Assembly: GCA_963817375.1 (NCBI GenBank)
Contig: CAWFOB010000006.1
Location: 434,001-498,000 of the forward strand
Length of the DNA: 64,000 nt
Direction of reading: 5' to 3'
Origin: JACVRM01 sp963817375
GTDB taxonomy: Bacteria; Actinomycetota; Thermoleophilia; Gaiellales; Gaiellaceae
The translations under genes and the position numbers were made by a program. The notes below the pieces were generated by a model that saw only the letters and a program-made list of their open reading frames with translations, was not told where the DNA came from and ran no database searches. The stretch's first letter is position 1. Every line of letters begins with the position of its first letter. Below, piece by piece: positions 1 to 9,412 of this stretch.

Positions 1-642
1 ATCTGATCACGGGCGGAGGACAGGCTCTCCGTGCCCCAGCGGTAGAGCGCGGTCGGCTCGGGCTGGAGCGTCACGCGCCGCCCGGCGAAGATCGCGCGGA
101 CCCAGAAGTCCCAGTCCTCGGCGCGCCGGCGCTCCACGTCGAACCCGCCGATCTCCTCGACGAGTGCGCGCGGGAAGAGCGAGAGCGGCGAGACGAAGTT
201 CTGCTCGAGGATCGCGCGCCGCTGGCGGTCGGGCTTCGGGAAGCCGCCGCGGTAGCGCGTCTTCGACGGATGGATGCCGCCGGGCAGGAGCCAGTACGAG
301 TTCGCCGTCGCGATGCCGCGGTGCTCGTCCCAGACGCGGACGAGTCGCTCGACGTGCTCCGGCAGGAGGACGTCGTCGGCATCGCAGAACGCGATCAGCT
401 CGCCGGCGGCCTCCTCGATGCCCCGGTTGCGGGCCGCCGCGACGCCGCCGTTCTCCTGCCGGACGACGCGCACCGGCTCGCCGTGCGCCTCGGCGATCGC
501 CCCCGTCCGGTCGGTCGAGCCGTCGTCGACGACGACGAGCTCGAGGTCGCGGTACGTCTGGCCGAGCACCGACGCGATCGTCGCCGCCGATCGTCTGCGC
601 GGCGTCGAACGCCGGCGTGACGACGGAGACGCGCGGGCTCAC
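1..642 (-). CDS. Family 2 glycosyltransferase, 3' end outside window, frameshifted
   Basis: This is a GT2-type transferase that would add a sugar to a growing surface glycan at the cytoplasmic membrane. The N-terminus reads MSPRVSVVTPAFDAAQTI, then the frame is lost near 578-588. In the shifted frame the GT-A core continues with SVLGQTYRDLELVVVDDGS, ENGGVAAARNRG and a DxD-type CDADD motif. The reading frame is still open at base 1, so the C-terminus lies outside. The GTG start at 642 overlaps the TGA of the upstream GT4 gene by 4 nt (GTGA), which indicates translational coupling in a minus-strand operon. The frameshift is probably one miscalled base, because both halves are fully conserved. 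Substrate unknown. Confidence 0.8.
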
Positions 643-1680
643 CGCGCCACCTCGGCGTACAGGCTCAGGTACGAGGCCACCATGCCATTTTCGGTATAGC
701 GCGAGGCTTCCTGAAGGCCGGCCTCGCCCAGCGAACGTGCGAGCTCGGGGTCGTCGAGCACCCGGCGCACGGCCGCGGCCAGCGCCTCGGCGTCGCCGGG
801 CGGCACGAGCAGCGCCGTGCGGCCGTCGTTCAGGAGGTCGCGGAGCCCGCGGACCGCGGTCGCGACGATCGGCCGGCCGCCGGCGAGCGCCTCGAGAGCT
901 GCGAGCGGCAGCCCTTCGGACTCCGAGGGGATCACGACGACGTCAGCCGCGCCCGTGATCGCCCGGGCGTCGCGGCGTGTGCCCGTGAAGACGACTCTCC
1001 CGTCGAGCGGTCGTGCGGCGGCCTCGAGGGCATGCCGCTCGCGGCCCGTCGCCGACGATGAGCAGCGTCGCATCGGGAACGTGCGCCAGCGCTTGCACTG
1101 CGAGCATGCTGATTCTTCGCCGGCGTGAGCCGGCCGACCGTTACGAGCAACCGTCCTTTGACGCCGAGCGCCGCCCGGTCGGCAGGCGCAGGCGCCGGGC
1201 CGACGCCGTTCGGCACCGTCGCGTGAACGGCGAGCCCCGCCTCGGCAAGTCCCTCGGCGATGCCCGGCCCGCAGGCGATCACGGGCAGGCCCGAGTAGCC
1301 GAGCGCGCGGGCGGCGTGCTCGTAGTCTGAGTCCGGGACGCCGTGAACGCTCACGATGCCCGGAGCGCGCCGGCCTCTGAGCGCGGCCAGGCCGGTTGCG
1401 AGGCCGACGGCCGGGTTGTGCGCGTGGACGACGTCCGGCTTGAACCGGCGTAGCGCACGGTCGACGGCACGCACGGCGGCGAGCACCTTGCGCGGGCGCC
1501 GCTCGATCGGCGGGAGGTCGAACCGCTCCGTGCCCGACGGCAGCTCGGCCGCGAGCTCGCCGTCCTGGGCGGCAACCGCGACGGTGTCACCGCGTTCGGC
1601 GGCGGCGTGGGCAAGGGCCAGCGACCACCCGCTCGGCGCCGCCCACGCCCAGAGCCCTGGATCGTGTGGAGGATCCGCAT
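639..1680 (-). CDS. GT4 glycosyltransferase, interrupted by several frameshifts
   Basis: This GT-B fold (family GT4) transferase starts at ATG 1680 (MRILHTIQG). Its conserved pieces lie in different frames: LGVGGAERVV near 1620-1640, then FKPDVVHAHNPAVGLATG and LLVTVGRLTPAKNQ, then VPDATLLIVGDGP, then ERHALEAAARPLDGRVVFTG with the C-terminal donor-site block ESEGLPLAALEALAGGRPIV. Single-base indels are needed near 1625, 1640, 1110 and 1044 to join them. No internal stop is created by substitution, so base-calling error is more likely than decay. It sits between another GT4 and the GT2 gene in the same minus-strand operon. Acceptor and donor sugars cannot be told from sequence. Confidence 0.75.
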
Positions 1681-2763
1681 CAGCGACGCGTCGGCGTAGA
1701 GCGCGACCATCCGCCGTCCCAGCGCCTCGGCCTCGAACTCGGTGGCGACGCGCTGCGCCGCCTGGCGCGCGAGCTGCTCGCGCCGCTCCGGGTCGCGGGC
1801 GAGCGCGTCGATCGCGGCCGCCAGCCCGTCGGCGTCGTCGACCGCGACGAGCAGGCCGGACTCGCCGTCGACAACGAGCTCCGGGACGCCGCCGACCCGC
1901 GTCGCGATGGGCGGGACGGCCGCCGCCATCGCCTCGAGCAGCGCCATCGGCAGGTTCTCGTCACGCGATGGCAGGACGAAGACGTCGAGCTCCTCGAGCC
2001 GCGTGCGCACGTCGTCGACCCGCCCGTGGAACCGCGCGTCGACGCCGAGCGCGCGCGCCTGCTCCTCCAGCTCGGCGCGCAGGGAGCCGTCGCCGAAGAT
2101 CTCCACGCGCACCGGGGCGTCCACCCGCGCCGCCGCGTCGAGCAGCACGTCCACGCCCTTGCGGTGCTCGAGGATCGCCGCCGTGCCGACGACGAGCGGC
2201 TCGTGCGCCGGCGCCGGCTCCGTCCGCCGCAGGTCGATCCCGTTCGGCACCACGTGCAGCCGGCCCGCCGGAAAGCGGTGCGCGACGAGGAAGCGCGCGA
2301 CGGCGCGCGACGGGACGATGACCTGACCGAGCATCGCCAGCGCCGACTCCATCGCCACGTAGCCGTGCACGAGCCAGGCGGCGTGCGCGCCCGAGACCTC
2401 CGCGGGCCGGCCGTCGACCAGCCCGGCGACCTGGTGCGGGAGCCCGTGGTACGTGTGGAAGACGGCGGCGCCGCGTACCTTCGCCTCCGGCCGCACGAGC
2501 AGCCCCGAGCGGCGGTCGTGCGTGTGCACGACGTCGGCGCCGGCGAGGAGCGGCCAGATCCGCCGCGCGCCGGCGAGGTCGGCCTTGTGCCGCAAGGGCG
2601 CGACGGTCGCGGAGATGCCGGCCTCGCGGAACGAGGCCGCCACGTGCTCGGTGGCGCACACGACGTGCGGATCGACGCCGGCGGCCGCGACCGCGGGCAC
2701 GAGCGTCCGGAGGTGGGTGACCGGCCCCGCTTCGGGGATGCTCGTCACATAGACGACTCTCAC
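1681..2763 (-). CDS. GT4 glycosyltransferase
   Basis: This GT-B glycosyltransferase has a GTG start at 2763 (MRVVYVTSIPEAGPVTHL). The N-terminal acceptor domain contains VHTHDRRSGLL. The C-terminal donor domain has VGTAAILEHRKGVDVLLDA and the E-x7-E type block SRDENLPMALLEAMAAAVPP, as expected for GT4. About 360 residues can be assigned. No stop codon separates it from the next ATG at 1680, because the frame runs straight through into the following GT4 gene. Either a one-base error lies near 1680-1700, where TGATG could form a stop-start overlap, or the two are a true fusion. It probably extends an exopolysaccharide repeat unit. Confidence 0.85.
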
Positions 2764-2935
2764 GCCCCCGACCGCCTGCCGCTCCCGCCGCGCGGAGCGC
2801 GGCTCCGCGGCAGGCTGCCGCCGCTGGACTGCAGGATGCAGCGCGGGCGGCGCTTGTCCGTGCTACTCGCACTGTCCTGCGCGCCGCCCGCTTGCCTCCT
2901 TTGCCAGCGACGGCTCGGGAACGTGAGAGAGACCC

Positions 2936-4288
2936 TCACCGCGGCTCGGGCAGCGGCTCGCCCTCGCGCCACATCGCGGTCGCGAGCGCGCCGAGCAGCC
3001 AGAACGGCGCGTAGTACTGCTCCGAGAGGAAGAGGCCGGAGACGCAGGCGACCACAAGCCCGGCGCGCACGGCGGTGGCGAGCCCCGGCGGCCCGTTGCC
3101 GCGCGCCCGCGCGACCGACGCGCGCATGAACGACCCGCCGAGGTAGAGCAGGAAGACGAGCATCGCCCCGATGCCGAGCTCGGCCGCAACGTCGAGGTAC
3201 GCGTCGTGCACGACGACGAGCGTGTCGGTGCCCGGCGGCCGGCCGGTCTCCTTGAGGTAGTAGAGCTTGAAGTTGCCCGGCCCGACGCCGAGCGGGTGCT
3301 CACTCGCAAGCCGCGCCGCCGCCGACCACGCGTCGAGGCGCGTGTTCACGTTCGTGGTCGCGACCTTCTCCTTTGCGTTCAAGCCGGTCTGCAGCTGCTT
3401 CGGGTTCAGCTGGATGAGCAGGAACGTCGAGACGACGGCCACGACGATCACGCCGGCGACGAGGACGAGCCGCCCGCGCTGCTCGGTCGCGACGTGCCAG
3501 ACGAGCGCGGCGGCCAACCCGACGAGCGCGCCGCGCGAGAAGGTCAGCACGATCGCGCCGAACATGAGCCCGAGCGTCAGCAGCAGCACGGGCCGTGCGC
3601 GCCGGGACGAGCGCAGCATGAGCCAGATTGCGATCGGCACGGTCGTGGCCAGGATGTACGCGAGGTCGTTCGGGTCGCCGTAGGGCAGCGTCGCCTGCGT
3701 CGACGCGCCGCTCAGGAACTGGTTCAGCGCGATCACGGAGGCGATCCCGGACGAGATCACGAGCGCCCACGCGAGGCGGCGCTGGACGCGGTGGTCGCCG
3801 ACGAACTGGCTGACGACGATGAAGAGGGCCGCGAAGCTCGCGTACCGCACGGTGGTCGCCTGCGCGGAGGCGAGGTCCTCGGCCTGGAGCGTCGAGACCA
3901 TCGCCAGCCCGAGGATGACGAGGACGGCCGCGTGGAGCCGGTCGAAGTACAGCCGCCGCTGCGTCGACAGCGCGTACAGCGCGAAGCTCGCAAAGCAGAG
4001 CGCGCCGGCGAGCTTCGTGATGGTCAGCTGCGGGTTCGAGCTGATCTGAATTGCATCCTCGAGCGGCGCCGAGGCGACGAGCAGCATCAGGGCGACCTCG
4101 ATGCGCGCGAGCGCGACGAGCACGACAGCGAGCGCGATCGCGATGAAGACGATTCGCCCCGGCTGCCTGGCGGCGACGAGCGCGAGCGGCGCTGCGAGCG
4201 CGGCGAGTGCGATTACCGCCGCGGTCGCGAGGCCCGGACGGTCCTCGGCCGCATGCGCCGCCGCGGTCAGCGGTCTCGGCGCCGACAT
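2936..4288 (-). CDS. O-antigen ligase/Wzy-like polysaccharide polymerase
   Basis: This 450-residue integral membrane protein has about ten to twelve hydrophobic segments. The large periplasm-side loop around residues 305-355 holds NVNTRLDAWSAA and HPLGVGPGNF, followed by HDAYLDVAAELGIG. That is the pattern of the Wzy_C/WaaL family, which polymerises or ligates undecaprenyl-linked glycans outside the membrane. It lies between the Wzz/BY-kinase gene and the GT4 genes, all on the minus strand, so polymerase is a better guess than ligase. A second member of the same superfamily lies at 13107-15065. The two may have different linkage specificities. Confidence 0.8.
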   Translation of the reverse strand: MSAPRPLTAAAHAAEDRPGLATAAVIALAALAAPLALVAARQPGRIVFIAIALAVVLVALARIEVALMLLVASAPLEDAIQISSNPQLTITKLAGALCFASFALYALSTQRRLYFDRLHAAVLVILGLAMVSTLQAEDLASAQATTVRYASFAALFIVVSQFVGDHRVQRRLAWALVISSGIASVIALNQFLSGASTQATLPYGDPNDLAYILATTVPIAIWLMLRSSRRARPVLLLTLGLMFGAIVLTFSRGALVGLAAALVWHVATEQRGRLVLVAGVIVVAVVSTFLLIQLNPKQLQTGLNAKEKVATTNVNTRLDAWSAAARLASEHPLGVGPGNFKLYYLKETGRPPGTDTLVVVHDAYLDVAAELGIGAMLVFLLYLGGSFMRASVARARGNGPPGLATAVRAGLVVACVSGLFLSEQYYAPFWLLGALATAMWREGEPLPEPR

Positions 4289-4297
4289 CGGTGCTCC

Positions 4298-5653
4298 CTA
4301 GAGGCGGGCGAGCCGGCGTTTCGTCTTGCCGCCGGTCCCCGAGCCGTTCGACGATTCCGACGGCCCGTAGTACGCCGTCTTCGACGCCGCGCGGTAGTTG
4401 TTGAGCACCGCGCCGGTCGGCTGCACCGAGATCAGCGCGAGCCGCTCGACGGCCGTGCGCAGCTGGCGCCGCGTCGTCGTGCCGGCGCTCGCCACGATCA
4501 GCGTCGCCTTGCCGAAGCGGGCGATGATGCGCGCGTCGCTCACCGGGACGAGCGGGGTGGTGTCGATGACGACCATGTCGTACATCCGCTCGAACTGGTG
4601 CAGCAGGTTCGGGAACTCCGCCATCAGCAGCTCGCCCGGGTCCTCACCGAGCTTGCCGCCCGTGATGAAGTCGAGGTTGTCGAGCGACGTGTGCCTGACG
4701 GCCTCCTCGATGGGATGGCCGCGCAGGATCTCCGAGAGGCCCGGCGTGCGCTGCACGTTCAGCAGCTCGGAGACGCGGCCCTTGCGCAGGTCGGCGTCGA
4801 CGAGGAGCGTCCGCGCGCCGGAGCGGGCGAAGGACACGGCGAGCCCGAACGAGACCGTCGTCTTGCCGTGGCTGCCCTCCGGGCTCGTGATGACGATGGA
4901 GCGCAGGTTCCCCTTGGTGAAGAGCAGGTTCGTGCGCAGGTCGCGCAGCGCCTCCGCAACGATCCGGAACTTGGGGTCGGTCAGGTCGCGCGCCGCGTGC
5001 ACGTGGGCGAGCGCGGGCTCGTTCGGGATCTCCGCGTAGGACGGGACTCCGGCGACGCGCGCAAGCGCCTCCGGGGTCTCGATCTTCGTGGCGAGGTTCT
5101 CGCGCAGAAGCGCCGCGCCGATGCCCAGCCCGAGGCCGAGCAGGAAGGCGACGATCATGGTCAGCTTCGGCCTCGGGTAGACGGCGCCGCTCGGCAGCGT
5201 CGGCCGGTTGTACTGCTCGAGATGTGCCTGCGTCACCTTCAGCTCGCCGGACGCCTCGCGTGCGAGGAGCGCCTGGGTCACCGCCTGCGCGGAGTCCTGG
5301 GCCACCTTCGGGCTCGGGTCGCGCGCGACCACCTTGATGATCGGCGTTCCCGTGAACGTCCGCACGTTGATCCCGGCGAGCGACTCTCCATTCGGCAGCG
5401 CCCGCTGTGCCGTGCCGAGCGTGTCGGGCGCCGTCGCCGCGTCGGCGTAGATCGGCGTGATCTGGTCGACGGCGCTCAGGATGTAGATCGCGTTCGGGCC
5501 GGCGGTCGGGAGGACGGCGAGGGTCGAGGTCGCCTCGTACTGCTTCGTCGTGACCTTGAGCGCGGCGAAGGCGACGCCGAGCGAGACCAGCGTGACGCCG
5601 ATCACGATCAGCTTGCGCCGCCAGAGGACTTCGAGGAATTCGCTCAGGTTCAT
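4298..5653 (-). CDS. Wzz/BY-kinase fusion, capsule chain-length regulator
   Basis: This 451-residue protein combines a Wzz-type domain (residues 1-190, hydrophobic segments near 15-35 and 170-190) with a bacterial tyrosine kinase domain. The kinase has Walker A SPEGSHGKTTV, Walker A' TLLVDADLRKG and Walker B YDMVVIDTTP. The fused layout resembles the polysaccharide co-polymerases of high-GC Gram-positives and proteobacterial Wzc. The C-terminal tail is short and holds few tyrosines (NYRAASKTAYYGPS), so the phosphorylation cluster is poor. It starts at ATG 5653 and is divergent from a GT4 gene at 5716. The likely role is to control polymer length together with the downstream polymerase. Confidence 0.9.
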   Translation of the reverse strand: MNLSEFLEVLWRRKLIVIGVTLVSLGVAFAALKVTTKQYEATSTLAVLPTAGPNAIYILSAVDQITPIYADAATAPDTLGTAQRALPNGESLAGINVRTFTGTPIIKVVARDPSPKVAQDSAQAVTQALLAREASGELKVTQAHLEQYNRPTLPSGAVYPRPKLTMIVAFLLGLGLGIGAALLRENLATKIETPEALARVAGVPSYAEIPNEPALAHVHAARDLTDPKFRIVAEALRDLRTNLLFTKGNLRSIVITSPEGSHGKTTVSFGLAVSFARSGARTLLVDADLRKGRVSELLNVQRTPGLSEILRGHPIEEAVRHTSLDNLDFITGGKLGEDPGELLMAEFPNLLHQFERMYDMVVIDTTPLVPVSDARIIARFGKATLIVASAGTTTRRQLRTAVERLALISVQPTGAVLNNYRAASKTAYYGPSESSNGSGTGGKTKRRLARL

Positions 5654-5715
5654 CTACAGCCGCCAACTCCCGGGATCGTCGTCCCGAGGCTCGGACTTGA
5701 GCACAATAGCCGCGG

Positions 5716-6798
5716 ATGGCGGCCCGCAGGCGTCTTCTTCTAGCCTCGCAACCGCTCTCCGCGGGCGTGCCCCGCCATGTGCTCGATCTCGTCGAGGGCG
5801 CCGACACGGAGGCGTGGGCGATCGACGTCGCCTGCCCGCCCGAATCCACGCTCTGGCAGGCGCTCGCGGGGCGCGAGGACGTGCGGCTGCACCCGCTCGG
5901 CGCCGCACGCCGGCCGGCGCCCGGAGACGCGGCCTCGCTCGCCCGGCTCGCGCAGCTCGCCGGGCGGGCGGATGTGGTGCACGTGCACTCGGCCAAGGCC
6001 GGGTTCCTGGGGCGGCTCGCGGCGGCGCTCCGCGGGCGGACGGCGCGTTGTGCATACACGCCGCACGCCTGGTCGTTCTGGGCCGTGGGCGGGGCGGAGG
6101 CGAGGGTCTACCTCCGGCTCGAGCGGGCCGCCGCGCGCTGGTGCCGTGCGATCGTCGCTGTATCGGCGGACGAGCGTGAGGCCGGCCTGGCGGCGGGCGT
6201 TGGGCGGCCGGAGCAGTACCGGGTGATCCCGAACGGGGTCGACGTCGCCCGGTTCGGCGCCGCGCGCGACCCGCTGCCCGGTCGCGTGCTCTTCCTCGGG
6301 CGGCTGGCGCAGCAGAAGCGGCCCGATCTCGCCCTGCGGGCGCTCGCGCGCGTGCCCGGCGCCGAGCTGGACGTGGCCAACGACGGCCCCGACCGCTCGG
6401 AGCTGGAGCGCCTCGCGTCGGAGCTCGGCGTCGCGGAGCGGGTGCGCTTCCTCGGCTACCGCGACGACGTTCCCGAGCTGCTCGCCCGCACGTCGTGTCT
6501 GCTCGTGACGAGCGACTACGAAGGCGCCTCACTCGTCGTGCCCGAGGCGATGGCCGCGGGCGTGCCGGTGGTCGCGACGCGGGCCGGCGGCGTCGAGGAG
6601 GTGCTGGACGGCGGCGGCGTGGTCGTCGAGCGCGGCGACGTCGATGCCGTCGCCGGCGCGCTCGCGCGGCTGCTCGACGACGGTGACGAGGCCGCGCGGC
6701 TCGGCGAGGCCGGCCGGGCGCGGGCGCGGGCCGAGTTCACGCGCGAGCAGATGGTCGCGTCGACCGTGGCGCTCTGGGAGGAGCTGGCCCGTGGCTGA
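5716..6798 (+). CDS. GT4 glycosyltransferase
   Basis: This 360-residue GT-B glycosyltransferase has a GTG-like acceptor loop (GVPRHVLDLVEG), the central VVHVHSAKAGFLGRLAA and TPHAWSF, and the donor half RVLFLGRLAQQKRPDLALRA with SDYEGASLVVPEAMAAGVPV. It is closest in style to the EpsD/capsular GT4 proteins. The start ATG at 5716 follows a 62 bp divergent spacer shared with the Wzz/BY-kinase gene. Its stop overlaps the GTG start of the next gene by 8 nt, so the two form an operon. The sugar is not predictable. Confidence 0.88.
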   Translation: MAARRRLLLASQPLSAGVPRHVLDLVEGADTEAWAIDVACPPESTLWQALAGREDVRLHPLGAARRPAPGDAASLARLAQLAGRADVVHVHSAKAGFLGRLAAALRGRTARCAYTPHAWSFWAVGGAEARVYLRLERAAARWCRAIVAVSADEREAGLAAGVGRPEQYRVIPNGVDVARFGAARDPLPGRVLFLGRLAQQKRPDLALRALARVPGAELDVANDGPDRSELERLASELGVAERVRFLGYRDDVPELLARTSCLLVTSDYEGASLVVPEAMAAGVPVVATRAGGVEEVLDGGGVVVERGDVDAVAGALARLLDDGDEAARLGEAGRARARAEFTREQMVASTVALWEELARG

Positions 6799-7738
6799 GC
6801 CGGCGCTCTGGCTGGCCGGCTGGTCGGACAGCGAGGACGAGGACTTCCGCGCCGCCTGCGCCGAGGCCGGGGTGGACGCGGAGGTGGCGCGGGTCGCCCC
6901 GCTCGGCCCGACGGTCGGAACGCGGGGCCACCGGCTGCGCAGCTGGCCCGCGTACGTGCGCCAGGCGGCACGCGCGCTGCGCTGGCCGGGGCCGGTGGTG
7001 GCGTGGGACCCGATCGCCGGCGCCCTCGCCGCGCGCCTCGGGCGCCGCGAGCGGCTCGTGATCCTGAACCCGCTGCTCGATCTCTCGCGGCGCAGCCGCC
7101 GCCAGCACCTTGTCGCCGCCGGCGCGCGCCGCGCCGGCCGGGTGGTCTTCTTCAGTCGCGCGGGCATGCGCGACGCGGAGCAGCTCGGCATCCACGGCGA
7201 GTTCGTCCCGCTCGGCGTCCGCGCCCGCCGCGATCAGCCGGCGCCGCCGGGCGACCACCTGCTGGCCGTGGGCCGCGACCACCGCGACTGGGAGACGCTC
7301 GCCCGCGCGGCGCAGGCGAGCGACATCGAGGTGCGCGTGATCGGCCCGGCGTCGGTGCCCGGCCCGCTGCGGCTCGTGGAGCCGGTCCCGCGTGAGGAGC
7401 TGTTCCTGCTGATGGAGCAGGCGGCTGCGGTCGTCGTCCCGCTGGCGGACTCCATGCGCACGGCGGGCCAGCTCGCGATCCTCGATGCGTTCGCCGTCGG
7501 CCGCGGCGTCGTGGCCACCAAGGGCCCCGGCACCGAGGACTACGTCAGCGACGACACCGGCTTTCTCGTCCCGCCCGGCGAGGCCGATCCGCTGCGCATC
7601 GCGCTCGAGCTGGCGGCGGATCCGAGCGTGGCCGCGAGCCTCGGCGAGCAGGCCCTGCGCGCGGCCCACGGGCCGCTCTCGCTGACCGCCTTCGTCGCCG
7701 CGGTCGACGAGGCGGCCCGGCGCGGAGATAGTGGCTGA
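6791..7738 (+). CDS. Glycosyltransferase, GT4-like
   Basis: A GTG start at 6791 gives 315 residues and overlaps the previous GT4 gene by 8 nt. The N-terminal half is divergent. The C-terminal half has the GT4 donor-domain features HLLAVGRDHRDWETLARA and the block DSMRTAGQLAILDAFAVGRG followed by DDTGFLVPPGEADPL. The protein is shorter than typical GT4 enzymes (about 360-400 residues) and lacks an obvious glycine-rich N-terminal loop, so its acceptor domain may be reduced. It probably works with its overlapping partner on the same glycan. A GT1-like assignment is also possible. Confidence 0.7.
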   Translation: MAEPALWLAGWSDSEDEDFRAACAEAGVDAEVARVAPLGPTVGTRGHRLRSWPAYVRQAARALRWPGPVVAWDPIAGALAARLGRRERLVILNPLLDLSRRSRRQHLVAAGARRAGRVVFFSRAGMRDAEQLGIHGEFVPLGVRARRDQPAPPGDHLLAVGRDHRDWETLARAAQASDIEVRVIGPASVPGPLRLVEPVPREELFLLMEQAAAVVVPLADSMRTAGQLAILDAFAVGRGVVATKGPGTEDYVSDDTGFLVPPGEADPLRIALELAADPSVAASLGEQALRAAHGPLSLTAFVAAVDEAARRGDSG

Positions 7739-7820
7739 GAGCCACTAACTCAGGGACGCTCGAGCAAGTGTCCCTCGCGCGAGGGATGACCGCCGCGACA
7801 ACGGTGCCGAAGCACCTTTC

Positions 7821-9350
7821 GTGGTGCTGCGTCGCCTTGCCGTGCTCCTGCTCATCGCGCTCGTAGTCGCGGGCTGCGCTGGCACCGAGTCGGAGGCGGC
7901 GACCGGGAACGTCGCCGCCACACGGATCTGCTCCGGCTGCGCGGAAAAGGCCGGCGACCTGGGCCGCTACGGGTACGTGACGCTCCACGCCTGGGACGCC
8001 GGGCGCATCCCGCAGATCCGGGCGGAGAACCCGAACGCCAAGATCCTGGTCTACAAGGACATGGCGTCGACGCCCGCGTACGACTGCCACGCCGGCGTGG
8101 ACGACCCGCTGCTGCCGAGCGGGCTCGGCTACTGCTGGACGCTCCAGAACCACCCGGACTGGTTCACGACCGGCCCGCAGGGCAACCGGCTCCAGTGGAC
8201 GGTGTACCCGGGCAACTGGCAGATGGACGTCGGCTCGCCCGGCTACCAGGATCAGTGGTCGGCCAACGTCCTCACCGAGCTGACGGCGCAGGGCTGGGAC
8301 GGCGTGGTCATCGACGACGCCAACGTCGACGAGCGGCCGCAGCTCGGCGGCCAGACGATGAGCGAGTACCCGACGCAGCCCTCGTACCAGGCGGCGACCC
8401 GCTCGTTCCTCGCCAACGTCGGCCCGAGGCTGACGAAGGCCGGCTTCCTCGTGATCCCGAACATCCAGGCCGATCCGGTGCTCGCGGACGCGAAGCTCTG
8501 GGCCGACTGGACGCAGTTCACCTCGGGCGGGACGCGCGAGTTCTGGATGAAGTGGGGCTCCGGCGCCGCCGGCCAGTACGGCGAGGGCGGCTGGGCCGAC
8601 CTCATGAACGTCATGGAGACGGTCGAGCGCGAGGACAAGATCTTCCTGACCACCACGACCGCCCCCGCCAACGACGTGCGCTCGATGCGCTGGGGCCGCG
8701 CGAGCTTCCTGATCGGCTGGAACGGCGGCCCGAGCGCGTTCAGCTTCGACCCGAACGCGCCGGTCGACCCGTGGTCGGCCGACTGGACGACGGACATCGG
8801 CGTCCCCGCCGGCCCGCAGCAGGCGCAGGGCGGCGGGGTCTACCGCCGTGACTACACGCAGGGCACCGCCGTCGTGAACACGTCCGCCCGGGCGGTCCGC
8901 ACCGTCGACCTCGGCCGCTCGTACATCACGCCCGAGGGGGTGCCGGTCACGCAGGTCACGCTCCAGCCGCTGACGGGGCTCGTGCTGCGGCTCCCACCCG
9001 GCGTCGTCGACAAGCCTCAGGCGGCCACGAGCACGCCGGTGAAGGCGAAGCCCGTCAAGTCGACGACGACGCGGACGACCGGGCGCGGCCACATGCTCGC
9101 GCGCCGGATCGCGCTCCACGGCGGCCGAGTCATCCACGGGCGCGTGCAGGCGGCGAGCGACGGCTGGCATGTCTCGGTCTACTGGCGCAACCGCTCACAC
9201 TGGCACCTCTTCGCCCGCGCCCACACCAACGCGGCGGGTGTCTTCCGGGTGCACAAGGTCCTCCGCGCCCGGCGCGCCATCCCGATGCGTGCGGTCGCGC
9301 GCGCGGGCCGGGCGTGGGCGCACTCGACGGTTGTTCGTCTGAGCGCGTAA
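7821..9350 (+). CDS. Secreted lipoprotein, putative glycoside hydrolase (GHL15/GH114-like)
   Basis: This 509-residue exported protein has a GTG start, a hydrophobic signal and a lipobox (VVAGC, Cys 19), so it is probably lipid-anchored outside the cell. The central part looks like a TIM barrel of the hypothetical glycosyl hydrolase 15 type: NAKILVYKDMAS, YCWTLQNHPDWF, WQMDVGSPGYQ and the acidic strand end DGVVIDDANVDE, a plausible catalytic acidic site. Residues about 395-509 form a basic Thr/Lys linker and a small beta-rich tail. Its position among glycosyltransferases suggests trimming or release of the exopolysaccharide, as GH114-type enzymes do for galactosaminoglycans. That activity is inferred. 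Confidence 0.7.
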   Translation: MVLRRLAVLLLIALVVAGCAGTESEAATGNVAATRICSGCAEKAGDLGRYGYVTLHAWDAGRIPQIRAENPNAKILVYKDMASTPAYDCHAGVDDPLLPSGLGYCWTLQNHPDWFTTGPQGNRLQWTVYPGNWQMDVGSPGYQDQWSANVLTELTAQGWDGVVIDDANVDERPQLGGQTMSEYPTQPSYQAATRSFLANVGPRLTKAGFLVIPNIQADPVLADAKLWADWTQFTSGGTREFWMKWGSGAAGQYGEGGWADLMNVMETVEREDKIFLTTTTAPANDVRSMRWGRASFLIGWNGGPSAFSFDPNAPVDPWSADWTTDIGVPAGPQQAQGGGVYRRDYTQGTAVVNTSARAVRTVDLGRSYITPEGVPVTQVTLQPLTGLVLRLPPGVVDKPQAATSTPVKAKPVKSTTTRTTGRGHMLARRIALHGGRVIHGRVQAASDGWHVSVYWRNRSHWHLFARAHTNAAGVFRVHKVLRARRAIPMRAVARAGRAWAHSTVVRLSA

Positions 9351-9412
9351 CAGCGCCGGAGCACCGGCTGGCCGCGTTCGGCGCCGGGGTTCGCGCGGCA
9401 GGCGGCTGGGCC

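Noticed and set aside
3206..5743. An 845-codon open frame on the plus strand
   Set aside because: It is antisense to the polymerase and Wzz/BY-kinase genes, has Arg/Asp/Glu-rich GC-driven composition and no domain. It is an artefact of high GC content.
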